DNA from: Blasia pusilla
Taxonomy: Eukaryota; Marchantiophyta; Marchantiopsida; Blasiales
Assembly (NCBI GenBank): GCA_050084515.1
Contig: CM114271.1
Coordinates: forward strand, 11,346,001-11,410,000
DNA: 64,000 bases
Direction of reading: 5' to 3'
This document shows, one piece after another, positions 1 through 10,580 of this stretch; the first letter of the stretch is position 1, and every line of letters starts with the position of its first letter. A program made the translations under genes and the position numbers. The notes beneath the pieces are model-generated. The model saw only the letters and a list, made by a program, of their open reading frames with translations, was not told the origin of the DNA and made no database searches.

Positions 1-869
1 ACTTAAAGGGGGCACCTATGGACGATTACCATCAGTTTTCCCAAAGATATGCCCATGAGATTGAAGATTGACTCTACTATGATCCACATTATGTGTAATG
101 GACGAATCCGTTTCTCGATGTGGAGGAGGAGTCAGGAGAGGCTTCTTCCTCTTCCATGAGTGATGTTTTAGGAGGAGTAACTCACAAAGGAGCAGTTGCA
201 TCGTCCAGTCGGGTTTGTCCCAGGTTCAACCCCGTGGTTTAGTTCTTTGCAGAGTTGAGGACGAGCTACTAGGGGGTACAGATTGAGAAGTTGCAAAACA
301 TCCACGACTTCCAAAGACGCATGGGTGAGAGTTTGTATGGGGCCTACACTCGCTTGCGCCGGTTGATTAACATCACTCAGGGGGATGACAGAGTCCCAGA
401 CTATCTAGTCATAGTACGCAATGTTGGACCGACTCCTGCGGACACGGGTGCGGGAGGGGTGCTTCTTATGAACACCTCACCTATGTTAAGAGATGTTTTT
501 AGGACCGCCGAGAATATTGAGTGCAAGATGGCAAAGGAGAGTGTAGCCACCATGGGTTCTAGGCAAAAGCAATCACGATTACCTATACCACCAGTGCAAG
601 AACGTGGATTCTGAGATAAGTCTGTGGCACCACGAGCTCAGGAAGGATATAGGGAGGCGTGCCATAGAGAACTACGTCTTCATATGTGGCTCAGCAGCAG
701 TCGCCTATGATTATTTGTCGGGCATGTGGTGGGGGCACAGCTTGTTGCTATCGTTATATGTGGAGCCACCGTAGAGTTGAATCCATAGAGAGGGGAAGCC
801 AGGAAACAGACCAGGCTTCCTCAGTCTTTCACGTTGTCTGAGGCGATGAGGACCCCATCGATGGGTCCT
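1..869 (+). pseudogene. D2: gag and start of protease region of a DNMT-type Ty3/gypsy element (left half of the D2/D3 copy)
   Basis: Plus-strand decayed gag. The first 240 bases read as the same gag segment that D1 encodes on the minus strand at 8,464-8,700 (the stretch with the FSQRYA motif), but with in-frame stops. An open stretch at 291-614 continues the gag, including the LRDVFRTA motif also found in D1. From about 690 it passes into the zinc-knuckle/protease linker. The copy stops at 869, where D1 begins. The bases at 865-869 (GTCCT) recur at 13,294, and the coding sequence resumes there colinearly, so this is the left half of the same element as D3. The 5' part lies outside the window. 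Family identity is seen by comparison with D1; loss of function follows from the stops. Confidence 0.75.
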
Positions 870-1638
870 TTCGTGCGCATACACATCGCTACATAACATA
901 CATCGCTGTCATTGAACACACACACAAATACACACGATCCCATGCTAACTCATGGCATCCATACATAGAGGCGAGACGTACCAAAATATCTCCAATTAAA
1001 GTTAGATCCAATCTCTCTCTACACTATCTCATACCATAGCTCTCAAAGGTGTCCACTCTCTCTCATGTCAAACCAAACCCACTCTCCTAATGAGAGGCTT
1101 GGATTACACTCACAAGACAAGGGACCATAACTCCGTTGCCTTATGCCAAGAGGTTCAACAAAGAGAGAATAAGCTCTCAAGCTCCCTCTCTTGGAGGTAT
1201 ACCCCCTTCCCTCTCCCAAGCCCTCTCAACCGTAACCTATGCTCGCACGTTACCTCCTTGGCTCTTGACTTGCTATAGCGGATCAAGGGCCACTTCCAAA
1301 AGTGGAAAGTGAACTATTCCCAATATGGAAACTTACCCGAAATAGTAAGTTTCTCTATATGGCTCCAAATGAGCCGAAACGAAGGGGAAACCTGCTCTCT
1401 TAGGTTTCTCTGGGCCTCTGCAAGTCATTCTCAATCTCCTAGGCATGTCCTCCACTACTCGTGAAAATGCTCTGCTAGATCCCAACGATCTATCCTAATA
1501 GTCATGACAGCTATCGTGCGCATACACATCGCTACACAACATACATCGCTATCATCGAACACACAAGAAACAATTACACACCATCCTATGCTAACTCATG
1601 GCATCCATACACAGAGGCGAGAAGTACCAAAATATCCA
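870..1638 (-). repeat. 3' terminal region (LTR) of D1, with A-B-A module structure
   Basis: Read on the minus strand there are three blocks. A ~125-bp module A (1,638-1,514) ends in TATGCGCACGA. A ~13-bp linker follows, then a ~505-bp module B (1,500-997) starting TATTAGGATAG. A second A copy (995-870) ends at the 5-bp duplication GTCCT/AGGAC. B followed by A matches the terminal arrangement at the end of D3 (21,786-22,550). Module B alone forms the opposite end of D1 (12,789-13,293). My preferred reading is an LTR of about 630 bp made of B+A, with an extra A copy just upstream. The exact LTR limits are not settled. Confidence 0.65.
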
Positions 1639-1639
1639 A

Positions 1640-1656
1640 GCGCCCCCCTAATTGGT
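1640..1656 (-). promoter_or_regulatory. candidate polypurine tract of D1
   Basis: On the minus strand this reads AATTAGGGGGGCGC, directly upstream of module A. The matching D3 position (about 21,770-21,784) reads AACTAGGGGGCG. Conservation in both copies and its place after the last codon of the polyprotein fit the plus-strand primer of an LTR element. If it is the real primer, the LTR would start with module A, which conflicts with the duplication-defined ends. The role is inferred. Confidence 0.5.
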
Positions 1657-1823
1657 GGTTAGGTCCCTCTAACTCTAGATAACCATCTATCCCTACCTAC
1701 CACGATATACATCTCTAGGACGCTAAGAGCAGAAAGGCCGGATGCTCATGTGGCCCCATCGTTAGTCACCTTTCCGTCATCCATATCACAGAAAAAGTTA
1801 GAATCAAAACCTACCTAGTATCT

Positions 1824-2153
1824 CCTCTATGTACATCTGGGACACATCCATCGTCCCTGAGGAACCCTAGTGAGAGGTGGCGTCAGACATGCCATATGCC
1901 AACCTCTCGAACTTCCATCACAGACTAGCATCATGGCCGCACCATGGGAAAAACCATACAACATACAACGCAAGCGTGCAGGAACTACTGCTAAGCTTGG
2001 ATCTACTGTACCATCAATGTTAGGAAGGTGACATGGCGCACAATTACGCACATGCTCCTTCCATACCATACCATCGCATCCCTCCACCAGGAGAATACCG
2101 GATGGCAAAACGATACGCACTCTCAAGATAGTGCGCCCTGCAATCATATCCAA
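1824..2153 (-). pseudogene. D1 integrase C-terminal extension with PHD finger
   Basis: The last part of the D1 polyprotein reads through to CPRCT-stop. It contains a PHD-type zinc finger (C4-H-C3 class, a histone H3 tail reader) with the core LVCDGSSRGWHMACLTPPL, then WMCPRC. In D1 the second zinc ligand is Tyr (CMLYG instead of CMLCG) and the fourth is Ser (DGS instead of DGC). The D3 copy has Cys at both places, so D1 is a damaged copy of a real PHD finger. The Trp before the last Cys pair (GRWMCPRC) is typical of H3K4-binding PHD fingers. The finger lies after the integrase core and its GDYVYL module, where chromoviral integrases carry a chromodomain. It is probably an integration-targeting module; that role is inferred. 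Confidence 0.8.
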
Positions 2154-2168
2154 CGTCGTCGGTGCAGT

Positions 2169-3244
2169 CTACTGCAAGTAGACATAATCTCCCTGATGAA
2201 ACCTCCGGATAGTTAGTCGATAACCACCACCCCGAATAGTCGCATACCTCAACGTATCCTGATGCTGCGCAATCGCCAAGTTCTCGAACGCCATGGGCAT
2301 CACTCTCCAAAACAACTCAGCCCTCTGGGTACATGCTCGCATCCATACATCTAGGTCATCAAGGTCCAATACCTCACCAACATCTCAACGAATGGCCGCA
2401 CGTAAATCTGGCTCTCGGCCATAAAGTAGCAAGTACACTGAAAAAGATGCTAAAGATGCCTGCCTGTTGAATCTGTATCCCATCGCGAACCATGGCAAGT
2501 GGAGGTCCCAATCTCCTAGGTGACCTCTATGCAAGCCATACTTGCATAAACCCCTCTTCACCGTCTGCACAACTCTCTCCGCTAATCCATCCGCCTCGGG
2601 ATGATCTTGCGAAGTCGTGCGGTGGTCGCTCAGCGCATGATTATACAAGGCCTAGAACTCACGGCGAAACTCAGTTCCCTAGTCTATGAACACCTCAGCG
2701 GGTGTGCCATAATGACTCAACACTCTGTCAAGGAAGGCATAAGCTACTCCCTCACTCGCTTTGTCAGGAAATGCAACTAACTTGATCCACTTCGAGAAGT
2801 ACTCAACCATCACCAACACATAACGACTGTGACGCTCCGTCAAAGGCAAAGGTCCTGCAAAATCCAAACTCATCTATACCCTAAGCCCATGATCGATAAT
2901 GGATGCAACTATGGAGTCGGAGCATTGAACGATGCTCGGACCTAATCACACACCACGCACTTGGCAACAAACTGCTGACGTGAGTCTGCATGCCTCGCCA
3001 CCAATACTGAAATCTGGAGCAAGCTGTACGTCCGCTTCATCCAAAAGTGACCCAACTCCTCGTGGGCATGTTGCACTAGTCGTGCTCTCTGCAAAGGATG
3101 TGGCACTACGCGTACTCTACCATCCTCCCAAACCCTCAAAACATGTGTCCCCTCCCAACGGAACCATCTGGCCCGCTGTAGGATCTGATCCCACTCTCTA
3201 GCACCCACGGTGCTCGCAAGGCTGCCACTACAAACGTACTCCAA
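2169..3244 (-). pseudogene. D1 integrase (Ty3/gypsy)
   Basis: Minus-strand integrase, interrupted by frameshifts and stops. It begins with the zinc-binding N-terminal part (HAHEELGHF, then CVVCD, about 3,090-2,942). The catalytic core follows: LDFAGPL carries the first Asp (about 2,870); VFID carries the second and is followed at once by an amber codon (about 2,682); and DGLAERVVQ carries the Glu (about 2,585). The C-terminal part includes LLLYGREPDL and GDYVYL. All three D-D-E residues are still present, unlike D3, where the Glu is Lys. Integrase would insert element cDNA into host chromatin. The downstream PHD finger is part of the same reading direction. Confidence 0.85.
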
Positions 3245-3439
3245 GACTACTCCATCATCATGAATATCTCAGCCACCTGTCGTCTCCTCACTGGCCTCGG
3301 GATCCAAGGACTCTCCACTAGACCTCGCCATCGAAGTCTCCACACTCTGGCTCTCCATAGTCAACATTCCTAAATAGGCTGATGCATGCCATCCTGGCAC
3401 TGACTATTCATCCCTCTCTCCATGCCATCGAGCTCTACT

Positions 3440-4033
3440 CACATCTCGCTGACTCGGGCATGGGTTACGACTCAACCCGTCTGCATCTTGGTTGAGTGTC
3501 CTAGGTCTATGTACCACGTGAAAATCATACTCCTACAACAATAGAGCCCATCTCGCAAGCTTCCTTGTAAGCTTGTCAGACTCCATCAACCACTTTAGTG
3601 GTTGATGATCACTGATGATGGTAAAGGGGTTGCCAAATAAGTAACACCTGAAATGCGAGAAAACCCACACCGAATCCAAGCACTCACCCTCATAGGATTT
3701 TTACTTTGCCTCTACAGCGTTGTTTGAGCGGCTAGCGTAAGCCACCACGAACTCTCTACCCTCCTCATCATGCTAGGTGAGCACCGCTCCAAGCCCCAAC
3801 ATGCTCCAATCTAGGTGCATCTGGAAAGGACGCCCCCTGATCGGTCTCCTCAAGATGGGCGTAGACGTCAACTTGTCCTTGACCAACTGAAATGCTCCCT
3901 CCTGCTCATCCCCCCAGTGCCACTTGTGATCCATCTTGGTCAGCAAGGTCAGCGGCTTCGCAATCGAATTGAATCCCTTGACGTACCGCGGATAGAAGTT
4001 CGCCAATCCCATGAATGCGCAAACACAGCTCAC
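3440..4033 (-). pseudogene. D1 RNase H
   Basis: Minus-strand RNase H following the reverse transcriptase. Visible motifs are FQMHLDWSMLGLGAVLT with the first catalytic Asp (about 3,820-3,773), then after a break YEGECL, HFRCYLFGNPFTII and QPLKWLMESDKL. The last part, with DADGLSRNPCP, is the usual gypsy RNase H end. It shares the ordering and wording of the D3 counterpart at 19,419-19,980. Stops at several places show it is inactive. In a working element it would degrade the RNA strand during reverse transcription. Confidence 0.85.
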
Positions 4034-4126
4034 ATCTGTAGGGCGTGGAATATGTGAGATAGCCTCTACCTTTGTCTGCTAAACACCAAGGACCCCTGGG
4101 TATATCGTATGACCCAAATACTCAAT

Positions 4127-4900
4127 CTAGTCGTAGAAGAACTTGCACTTGCCTGGATGTAGCTTCAGCCCATGTAATTGCAATCGTCGAAACACCTCCT
4201 CTAGATGTTGCTGATGCTCCTCAACCGTGGCGCTAAAGACTACAATGTCATCAATATAACACCTGGCAAAATCCAGACCACCCAAGATCCTATCCACGAC
4301 CATCTGAAACTCATATGGGGCGTTCTTTAACCCAAATGGTAAGAACCGCCACTGGTACAAAAAATCCTTCCCGTGAGGATTGATGCCCCAAAATGCCGTC
4401 TTCTTCCTATCCTCCAATCTGATAAGCAGTTGATGGTATCCGGCTTGCAAATCCAATGAACTAAAGACCTTTGCATGACCAATCGTATCAAAGATATCCT
4501 CAAAGGTGGGCATGGCATACCTATCCGACTTCGTCTGCCGATTGATAGGTCGGTAATCCCCACACATCCACGTATCCGTCCAGTTGCCATGCACATCCTT
4601 CTTGGTGGGCATGACAGTGGCAAATGCATACTCCCCATGCGACATCTCCACTAGTCCTGCTCCGACCTAGTCCTGGCTCCTATTCTGAATTAGAGCCCTC
4701 TCCATATCACTGTACCTGTAGGGTCGTTGGAAGATCGGCGTATCACTCCACAACTCAGTGTGGATCCCTGGTCCCTTCAACGTACCCAAATCCTCCATGC
4801 TAAACGCAAAGCAGCTCCTATAACTCTTGAGGAACTGATGTATCCGGTGCCGCTCTCCTCTTGTCAACTTAGGGCCCATATCTGGCTCCCAAGTCTCCAT
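4127..4900 (-). pseudogene. D1 reverse transcriptase
   Basis: A 174-codon stretch (4,651-4,127) is free of stops and holds the palm of a Ty3/gypsy RT: CGDYRPINRQT, FSSLDLQAGYHQL (first catalytic Asp), FLPFGLKNAPYEFQ, then the active site CYIDDIVVF and KLHPGKCKFF. The upstream part (4,900-4,667) has RGERHRIHQFLKSY and FQRPYRYSDMER, the usual RT entry region, with one stop between (about 4,664). It follows the DNMT domain directly on the same strand. The active-site YIDD is intact. The polyprotein as a whole is broken, so it is annotated as a pseudogene. Confidence 0.92.
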
Positions 4901-4942
4901 CGTGACTACGGTAGGACTCTCCGGCGCGGGTATCGGTGGTTG

Positions 4943-6470
4943 CTATGGTGCAACCCCGTCTCGAACAACTACACTCGTCCGCTCTCTTGCAGCCAATTGA
5001 AAACTCTGATCTCCTCCAAGTGCAGTGCCCGGAACCACGCTCGATGTTATGGCTATCATCTCCTGGCGTTCCTGCAAAACATCCCAAGAAGTCCAAGGGT
5101 GTCTCTCCCTATCTTCCATGGTGTGTAGATCTCCTCGGGTCTCGCCCCCAACCACTGCCTCCACCGTCTCGGTAGGCATGGGGCTCACCAATGCAACCGT
5201 TGTGATCTGTCGCGATCTCATACGGCGTTGCTCAGCCACTCCCAAGCTGAGGATCCATGTCAAGCAGTTCAGGTCCATCGCGTGACCCAAGACATGGCAT
5301 CGTGATGCCTCTGACACTGCCGTCACCCCTGTGGGAAATCCCATCGCTCACTCTCTCTCGTCGGCGTTGGGCTCCACCAAACGCTGAACCTGGTCATCCC
5401 AAACCAAGCCAGGACCGGCCTCCTTGTATGCATAGGAAGCGGGAAAACTCACAAACGTGGGAAAGGCTGCCCGCAGCCTGCCTACCCTCTTGACCATAAT
5501 CAACGATGGTCGATCATGTGCCTCATTGCCTCTGATCGACGACCTGGATCCAGAATGGAATCCACTAACAAATGGGAGGGGCGCTCCACTCTCGCATACG
5601 CCCTCCGTAACACCGCACGGGGCACCAAGTTGGTCCACCATAGACGCGGCCAATGGGCTCTAGAACCTACACTTGCCACATCCAAGAACACTACTAGGCT
5701 GATCTAGGCACACACTTGATGAGCACTCGTCATCACCCGTGACCTGGAGTCTCCTAAGGTCGGCACATTCTCCAGAATGTAGGCTGGAGAACGAGACTGG
5801 TGCTCCTGCAACTGCCGTAAGACCCTCAACATCTCCCAAAACAACCTAGACCGAGTGTCAGCCAACCCGCTGCCTCGTCTAGCATTTGATTGGCCCTGAC
5901 ATGGCCAACCGGGAATGACCAAATCAATGGTCCCTACCCGCTCTAAGTCCTGCGCCCCCAACAACGAAATATCCCTCGGTAGGGAACTCAGGTATCCCTG
6001 TACCGCGGACGGAGACAATAAGTGGGGAAAACATAGGCGTAACCGCGCCACATGTCATGGTGAGACGCGCCTCGCAACATCATCACTCTCCACATACAGG
6101 TACTGATGTACTCGCACTCTTGCTTGCAAAACAACAGCTAACCCAAATGCTAATCCCTCCAAAGAGATCTAACACTCGAATACCCTCCTTTGGGGTACAC
6201 CATATAATGGGTGTGGTATCCAAGGGTGTCATCGTAGCACTCCCTGATACCTCGGGTTTCTCACACCCGTCACGCTCCGGTGCAAACGCCTTGCTCCACG
6301 CAGTCTGCCCGTGCTCATTTTCCAATCGTCGAAGCTCCTCAGTCGAGCCCCACAGCGGCACCTTTCCTCCACGGGATGATGTGGCTGCCATAACACTTCT
6401 CTCCATAGAAATGTCAAGAACGGATAATGAGCTAAGGCGCTCATCACTTGACTGCCATCATGGTCTGTAG
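4943..6470 (-). pseudogene. D1 C5-cytosine DNA methyltransferase domain inside a gypsy polyprotein
   Basis: Minus-strand DNMT with motifs in canonical, unpermuted order. Motif I is VLDLFGGISI (about 6,180-6,145), the AdoMet-binding loop. Motif IV is GWPCQGQSNA, with the catalytic Cys codon at 5,899-5,901. DTRSRLFWEMLRVL follows, then motif VI ILENVPTLG (about 5,780). A motif VIII-like stretch is RAHWPRLWWTNLVP (about 5,640). The C-terminal motifs IX/X are GFPTGV and CHVLGHAMDLN (5,300-5,262). The unpermuted order excludes the DRM type. The C-terminal half resembles DNMT3, while motif IV looks more like Dcm/DNMT1. There are a few frameshifts and stops, for example between motifs I and IV. It sits exactly between protease and RT and has homologues at the same place in D3 and D4, so it belongs to the element rather than being a chance neighbour. 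Confidence 0.88.
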
Positions 6471-6484
6471 GACGTTGACTTCTC

Positions 6485-6817
6485 CTAGTAATCCAGGGAA
6501 AACCCCATCAGGTATAATACTGCTCCACCAACCAAGATGCCGTAGGACTCTCCATCAGTTACTATCGCCTTGGCTCGCGCCATGGACTCATAAGTAGGAT
6601 GTCCCGGGTGAATCCTCACCACGACCTCCTGTTGGATGATATAATGTGTGGCACTCGCTCCACCCAAGGATGTCTGTATCTGGAATGGAGAATGCTCCAC
6701 ATCGGCTCTTGTCAAGCCCAATCCTCTAAATGACGCTTTCCCCAACATCAAGGGTTGCGCTCCTGAATCCAACAAGATGCGCTGTGGACTAGAAGCTCTA
6801 TCTTCGGGACTCACCAA
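6485..6817 (-). pseudogene. D1 aspartic protease
   Basis: Minus-strand stretch with the retroviral-type protease motif LLDSGAQPLMLG (catalytic Asp-Ser-Gly, about 6,775-6,740), followed by the strand and flap-like region and VTDGESYGILVGGAVLYLMG. The D3 counterpart (14,352-14,642) reads almost the same, with LDSGVQPLMLG. The end (GFSLDY-stop) is shared by both copies, and the DNMT frame starts just after it. The DNMT may therefore lie in a separate frame, or the stop may be a shared lesion. Protease matures the polyprotein. Confidence 0.85.
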
Positions 6818-7516
6818 CTAGAAGACCTCTCGGTTATCCAGAAACACAACACCAGGAGAATCTCGACACATGCCTCTCCTGATCATCAACAATAGGAGTT
6901 GTCGCACTCGTTTCTTCCATCGCCCTCCATGCTTGCATACCAACAACATCACCAAGGGCAGGCCCATCACCTCCTCTACAATCACCTCTGAACGTGATGC
7001 AAGAACTCCAACTCCACGCTCACATAGCGTAGCGGCCAGCCGAAAAGCCTTGGTGAGCGTACCCCCCAACGTCATAACATCCGATGTAGAAAATAAAGGA
7101 GCGCGGTACACAATGGTGGCCGCCCCCAACAACATGCTCGACACATGCCTCTCCTGAGCATCAACAATAGGAGTCGTCGCACTCCTTTCTTCCATTGCCC
7201 TCCGTGCTTGCATACCAACAACATCACCAACTCCTGAGGAACTTCGATCAAGACCCATCGATGGGGTCCTCATCGCCTTGCACAACGTGAAAGACAAAGG
7301 AAGCCTAGTCTGTTTCCTGGCTTCCCCTCGTTGTGGATCCAACTCTACGGCTACTCCATGCGTCACAACTGCGGCTACCTCCATCAAGGCAACCCCGCAC
7401 ATCCAACCAGGATCCTCCATATCTTTGGTTGCTCCATATGATGTTGATGCTACGGATCCGGCATCAGGTAATCTCAATGCCATAGCGTGAATCTGCTCTT
7501 GTATCTGAGCAGCCAT
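6818..7516 (-). pseudogene. D1 gag-protease linker region
   Basis: A 232-codon open stretch between the zinc knuckle and the protease. It contains IQEQIHAMALRLPDAGSV near its start and ends FLDNREVF just before the protease. The D3/D2 copy carries the same region split at the GTCCT insertion point. I see no recognised domain. Within it, two near-copies of a ~100-bp segment (near 6,890-6,960 and 7,150-7,230, containing 'catcaacaataggagt') show an internal duplication. It is probably a structural spacer of the polyprotein. Confidence 0.6.
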
Positions 7517-7615
7517 CCTAGCCTCACGCCCGACATCTCCCTCGACGCATCGAGGTGGTAGGACTCTACCTCCTCCATGGGCAGCTCCACCACCGTGTCG
7601 GGCAACTCCAGCTAC

Positions 7616-8970
7616 TCATCCCCCAATGGGACCACCTGGTGCACAATCTCTAGGCCCACCCCGACCGGCTACTTGCTCTGGTGCCCTCTCTGGCCCTCGG
7701 TCCGGATGTAACTTAAGATGTAAATTGAAACACCTGGCGCATGTATGACCATACCTTTGACAATAGTCACACTGATAACCTCTTGGTGCAGCACCATCTC
7801 CTCCTCCATGCTGAGGCACACGTCCATGACCCTGACGAGTGCAATCGCATTGATGATGGGCTCCACCATATGACCAACAAGTAATAGTAGGTGGTTGTTA
7901 TTGAGCCGTATATGAAGGCGCAGGTCTCTGTGGCACGGCCTCCCGGTATCCTCCTTGAGCTTGTGGTGCCACAGTCAACCTATCTCGGAGTTCACGTTGC
8001 TACACAGGTGGTGTAGACAATCGCGACAGCTCTTGCCCAGAACCCATGGTGGCTACGCTCTCCTCCGCCATGTTGCGCTCAATGTTCTTGGCGGTCCTAA
8101 AAACATCTCTCAACGTAGGGGAGGTATTCATAAGAAGCACCCCCTCCTGCACCAATGTCCGCAAGGTCTAGTCCAGCATCGCGTACCAGTATTGGATAGC
8201 ATGAGCCTCTATCACCCCCTGAGTGACGTTGATCAACCGGCACAAGCGAGTATAAGCCTCACACAAACTCTTACCGGGCGCCTCTAGAAGTTGTGGATGC
8301 TCCGCAACTTCTCCGTCCATACCCCTTGGTAGCTTGCCCTCAACTCAGCACAGAACTCAACCACAAGGTTGAACCTGGGACAAACCCGACTAGACGGTGC
8401 AACTGCTCTCGTGTGAGTGACCCCTCCTAAAACGTCACTAGTGGAAGAGGAAGTAGCCTCTCCTCACTCCTCCTCATCTGGAAATGGCTCTATCCATGAC
8501 ACATAATGTGGGTCATAGTAGAGCTTCCACGCCTCGATCTCACGTGCATATCTCTGAGAGAACTCATGGTAATTTTCCATGGGCGCCCCCTCTAAATGCT
8601 GGAACATACCATTCCATGCTGTAAATGGGTTGAACTCACTAGAGTCCGTGGCCCGCTGGGAGTCGCACCAACTCCTAAAGTCTGGTATGAAATCGTGCAA
8701 CTCAATCGTACCTACTGCATCTAAAAACCTACGCGGTCCTCTACCCAAGTCGTCCATCTCGTACGCCCAACTCGTAGGACCACTCACAATGTGTGGCAGT
8801 GTGCTCACAAACTCCTCTACATCCTCCTCCTCATTTGACGATGACACAGAAGGAGGTCGAGGTGGTCCCTCATGTGGAGACCCTAAGAACCTCGCGCCAC
8901 TCCGCGTAAAACCTCTAGAACTGCTCTGGGGTTCACCACCTTGACTCTCAAAGTCCCGAACGGACTCCAT
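7616..8970 (-). pseudogene. D1 gag with CCHC zinc knuckle
   Basis: Starts with an ATG at 8,970 and stays open for 168 codons to 8,464, including ENYHEFSQRYAREIEAWKLY, a retrotransposon gag segment. After stops it continues with TLRDVFRTAKNIE (about 8,100) and a zinc knuckle CDYCQRYGHTCARC (CX2CX4HX4C, about 7,780-7,730). Gag forms the particle and binds RNA. The same segments in D2 (plus strand, 1-700) confirm family identity. The upstream bases 8,971-9,050 show no further gag, so the 8,970 start is plausible. Confidence 0.82.
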
Positions 8971-10580
8971 GATGACCCTCGTGCCCCTCTCACTCGATCA
9001 CTCTCAACCCCACGAGTAATCCCTCAATCACTCATCCCAAACATGCGGCATTCGATCTACACTCTCCCTCCCCGAGACATGTAATGTGCGGCAACAAACA
9101 GCATGGTGCGGCAAATCGACCAAGCTATCATCTCATCGACAACCTACCCTCAACTCCGGAACATCCCACACAGGTCTATGTCCTCTAAACCACATACATA
9201 AGTGATGCTCTCAGCATCCACACAACCCAATATCCCCAAATAAACTTCCAAAATCCCACAATCCCTCACGCGTGTAGGGTAAAGGACCAGAATGGGTAAC
9301 CTGAACACATGTCGATGTCGCTCCTTAGCAATTGCAAATCTCAACCCCAACTTGGTCGTGGAGACAACTCCACCAATCAGCAAGCCATACTCCTCCCGCA
9401 CTGATGCCACTCAAAACTCCTCGAAAGATAGTGCGGTTCCAACGGAACGGTGGGGCGTTGCAGGCGGCACGGAACGGCTACGAACGACACGACCCTTGAT
9501 GGTGGGATGCGGCACTCGACGGCATACCCTCCTCAATCAACAATAAACCCACACTCTGCTCCACAATGATGGAGCGGCTCTGCGATCGAGACGGTGCAGT
9601 GTAGCCACGAGCGGCATGACGCAGCAATCGGCGGCGCGTTGCGGCTACGGGCGTCACGACACGGTACTCAATCTTTGTCGAGCGGCTACCAATCATAACA
9701 TAATAGCATGAAATCGAAACTCAAACACCATAAACGGAGGTCATCTTCCATCATTGGTTGATGACGAAACTGCGATAACGGTGGCGGCCAAAACAAAGTA
9801 CGTGGTGGCGACGCAAGTCAGAGAATCAACGAACGTCATAGAAGACCCTCCACTCCATAATGGCGGCAATGGCAACCAAAGGGTGGACCATTGAAGGTGA
9901 CGGTTGATGGTGACTATGATGGCGACGGCCGCCGCCGGCGTGGCGCCTGGTTTAGGGTTTGAACAATTTAACCCTAAAAATTGCCTAGCAATGGCAATTT
10001 TGCAAGATTGACCATAACTTTTTGCTCGCAACTCCAAATTGCGCATGGTTTATTCTACAGTGTGCACAACTTCACAATCTACGATAATATCAAAAATTTT
10101 TAGAATCAAACATTCCAGTAAAAACTGACAGGGATTTTTGTAAAGCCCAATGTCTCTTTCTCCTACACAAAATTTGGCAAGGCTTCCACGCTGATTTCTC
10201 CCAACGAAAATGTAAACCTGTAAAAATACAAATCAGCAAGCTACATGGTGCTCCCAAGAGCACTGGCATGGGGCAACCCGCTCCCATACTCAATCCCTAT
10301 CAAAAATTGGGCAGCGCTTCCCTGCGCCACTCTTCCACACGAAAAATCAGCAAGTGCAAAGAACAATCAAAGCAACCCTTGCTCCGGTGAGCACTCCTAT
10401 GAGCCACTGAATGGGACACAGTCCTCAACCTGAAAAAACAGCGAGCTGCCAGCAAGCTCCCCCATGAAGCTCTCTGACTCTCTCATTCTCTTGTGCGCCC
10501 CTCATAAGTGGCTCCCGTGTATGTTAGATACTTTTGGGACTCTAGTTAGGTGAGTAGAAGGAGCTAGAACAACAATCTGC
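8971..10580 (-). other. untranslated leader of D1 or older flanking DNA
   Basis: No coding signal. The part at 9,400-9,950 is GC-rich with imperfectly repeated CGGCACGG/TGCGGC-like words. 9,960-10,430 is AT-richer and resembles retroelement leader sequence. I find neither module A nor B here, so the 5' LTR of D1 is not intact on this side. The foreign gypsy fragment starts at about 10,580. Confidence 0.35.

Noticed and set aside
997-1500. Module B as an independent MITE or solo LTR of an unrelated family
   Set aside because: B occurs at both ends of D1 and at the end of D3 with module A attached, so it belongs to the D termini.
4327-4638. Second minus-strand frame of 103 codons over the D1 RT
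   Set aside because: It is a shadow of the RT frame with no domain of its own.
9150-9410. Minus-strand 86-codon frame upstream of D1 gag
   Set aside because: No recognised motif, and no similarity to D gag; treated as leader or flanking DNA.
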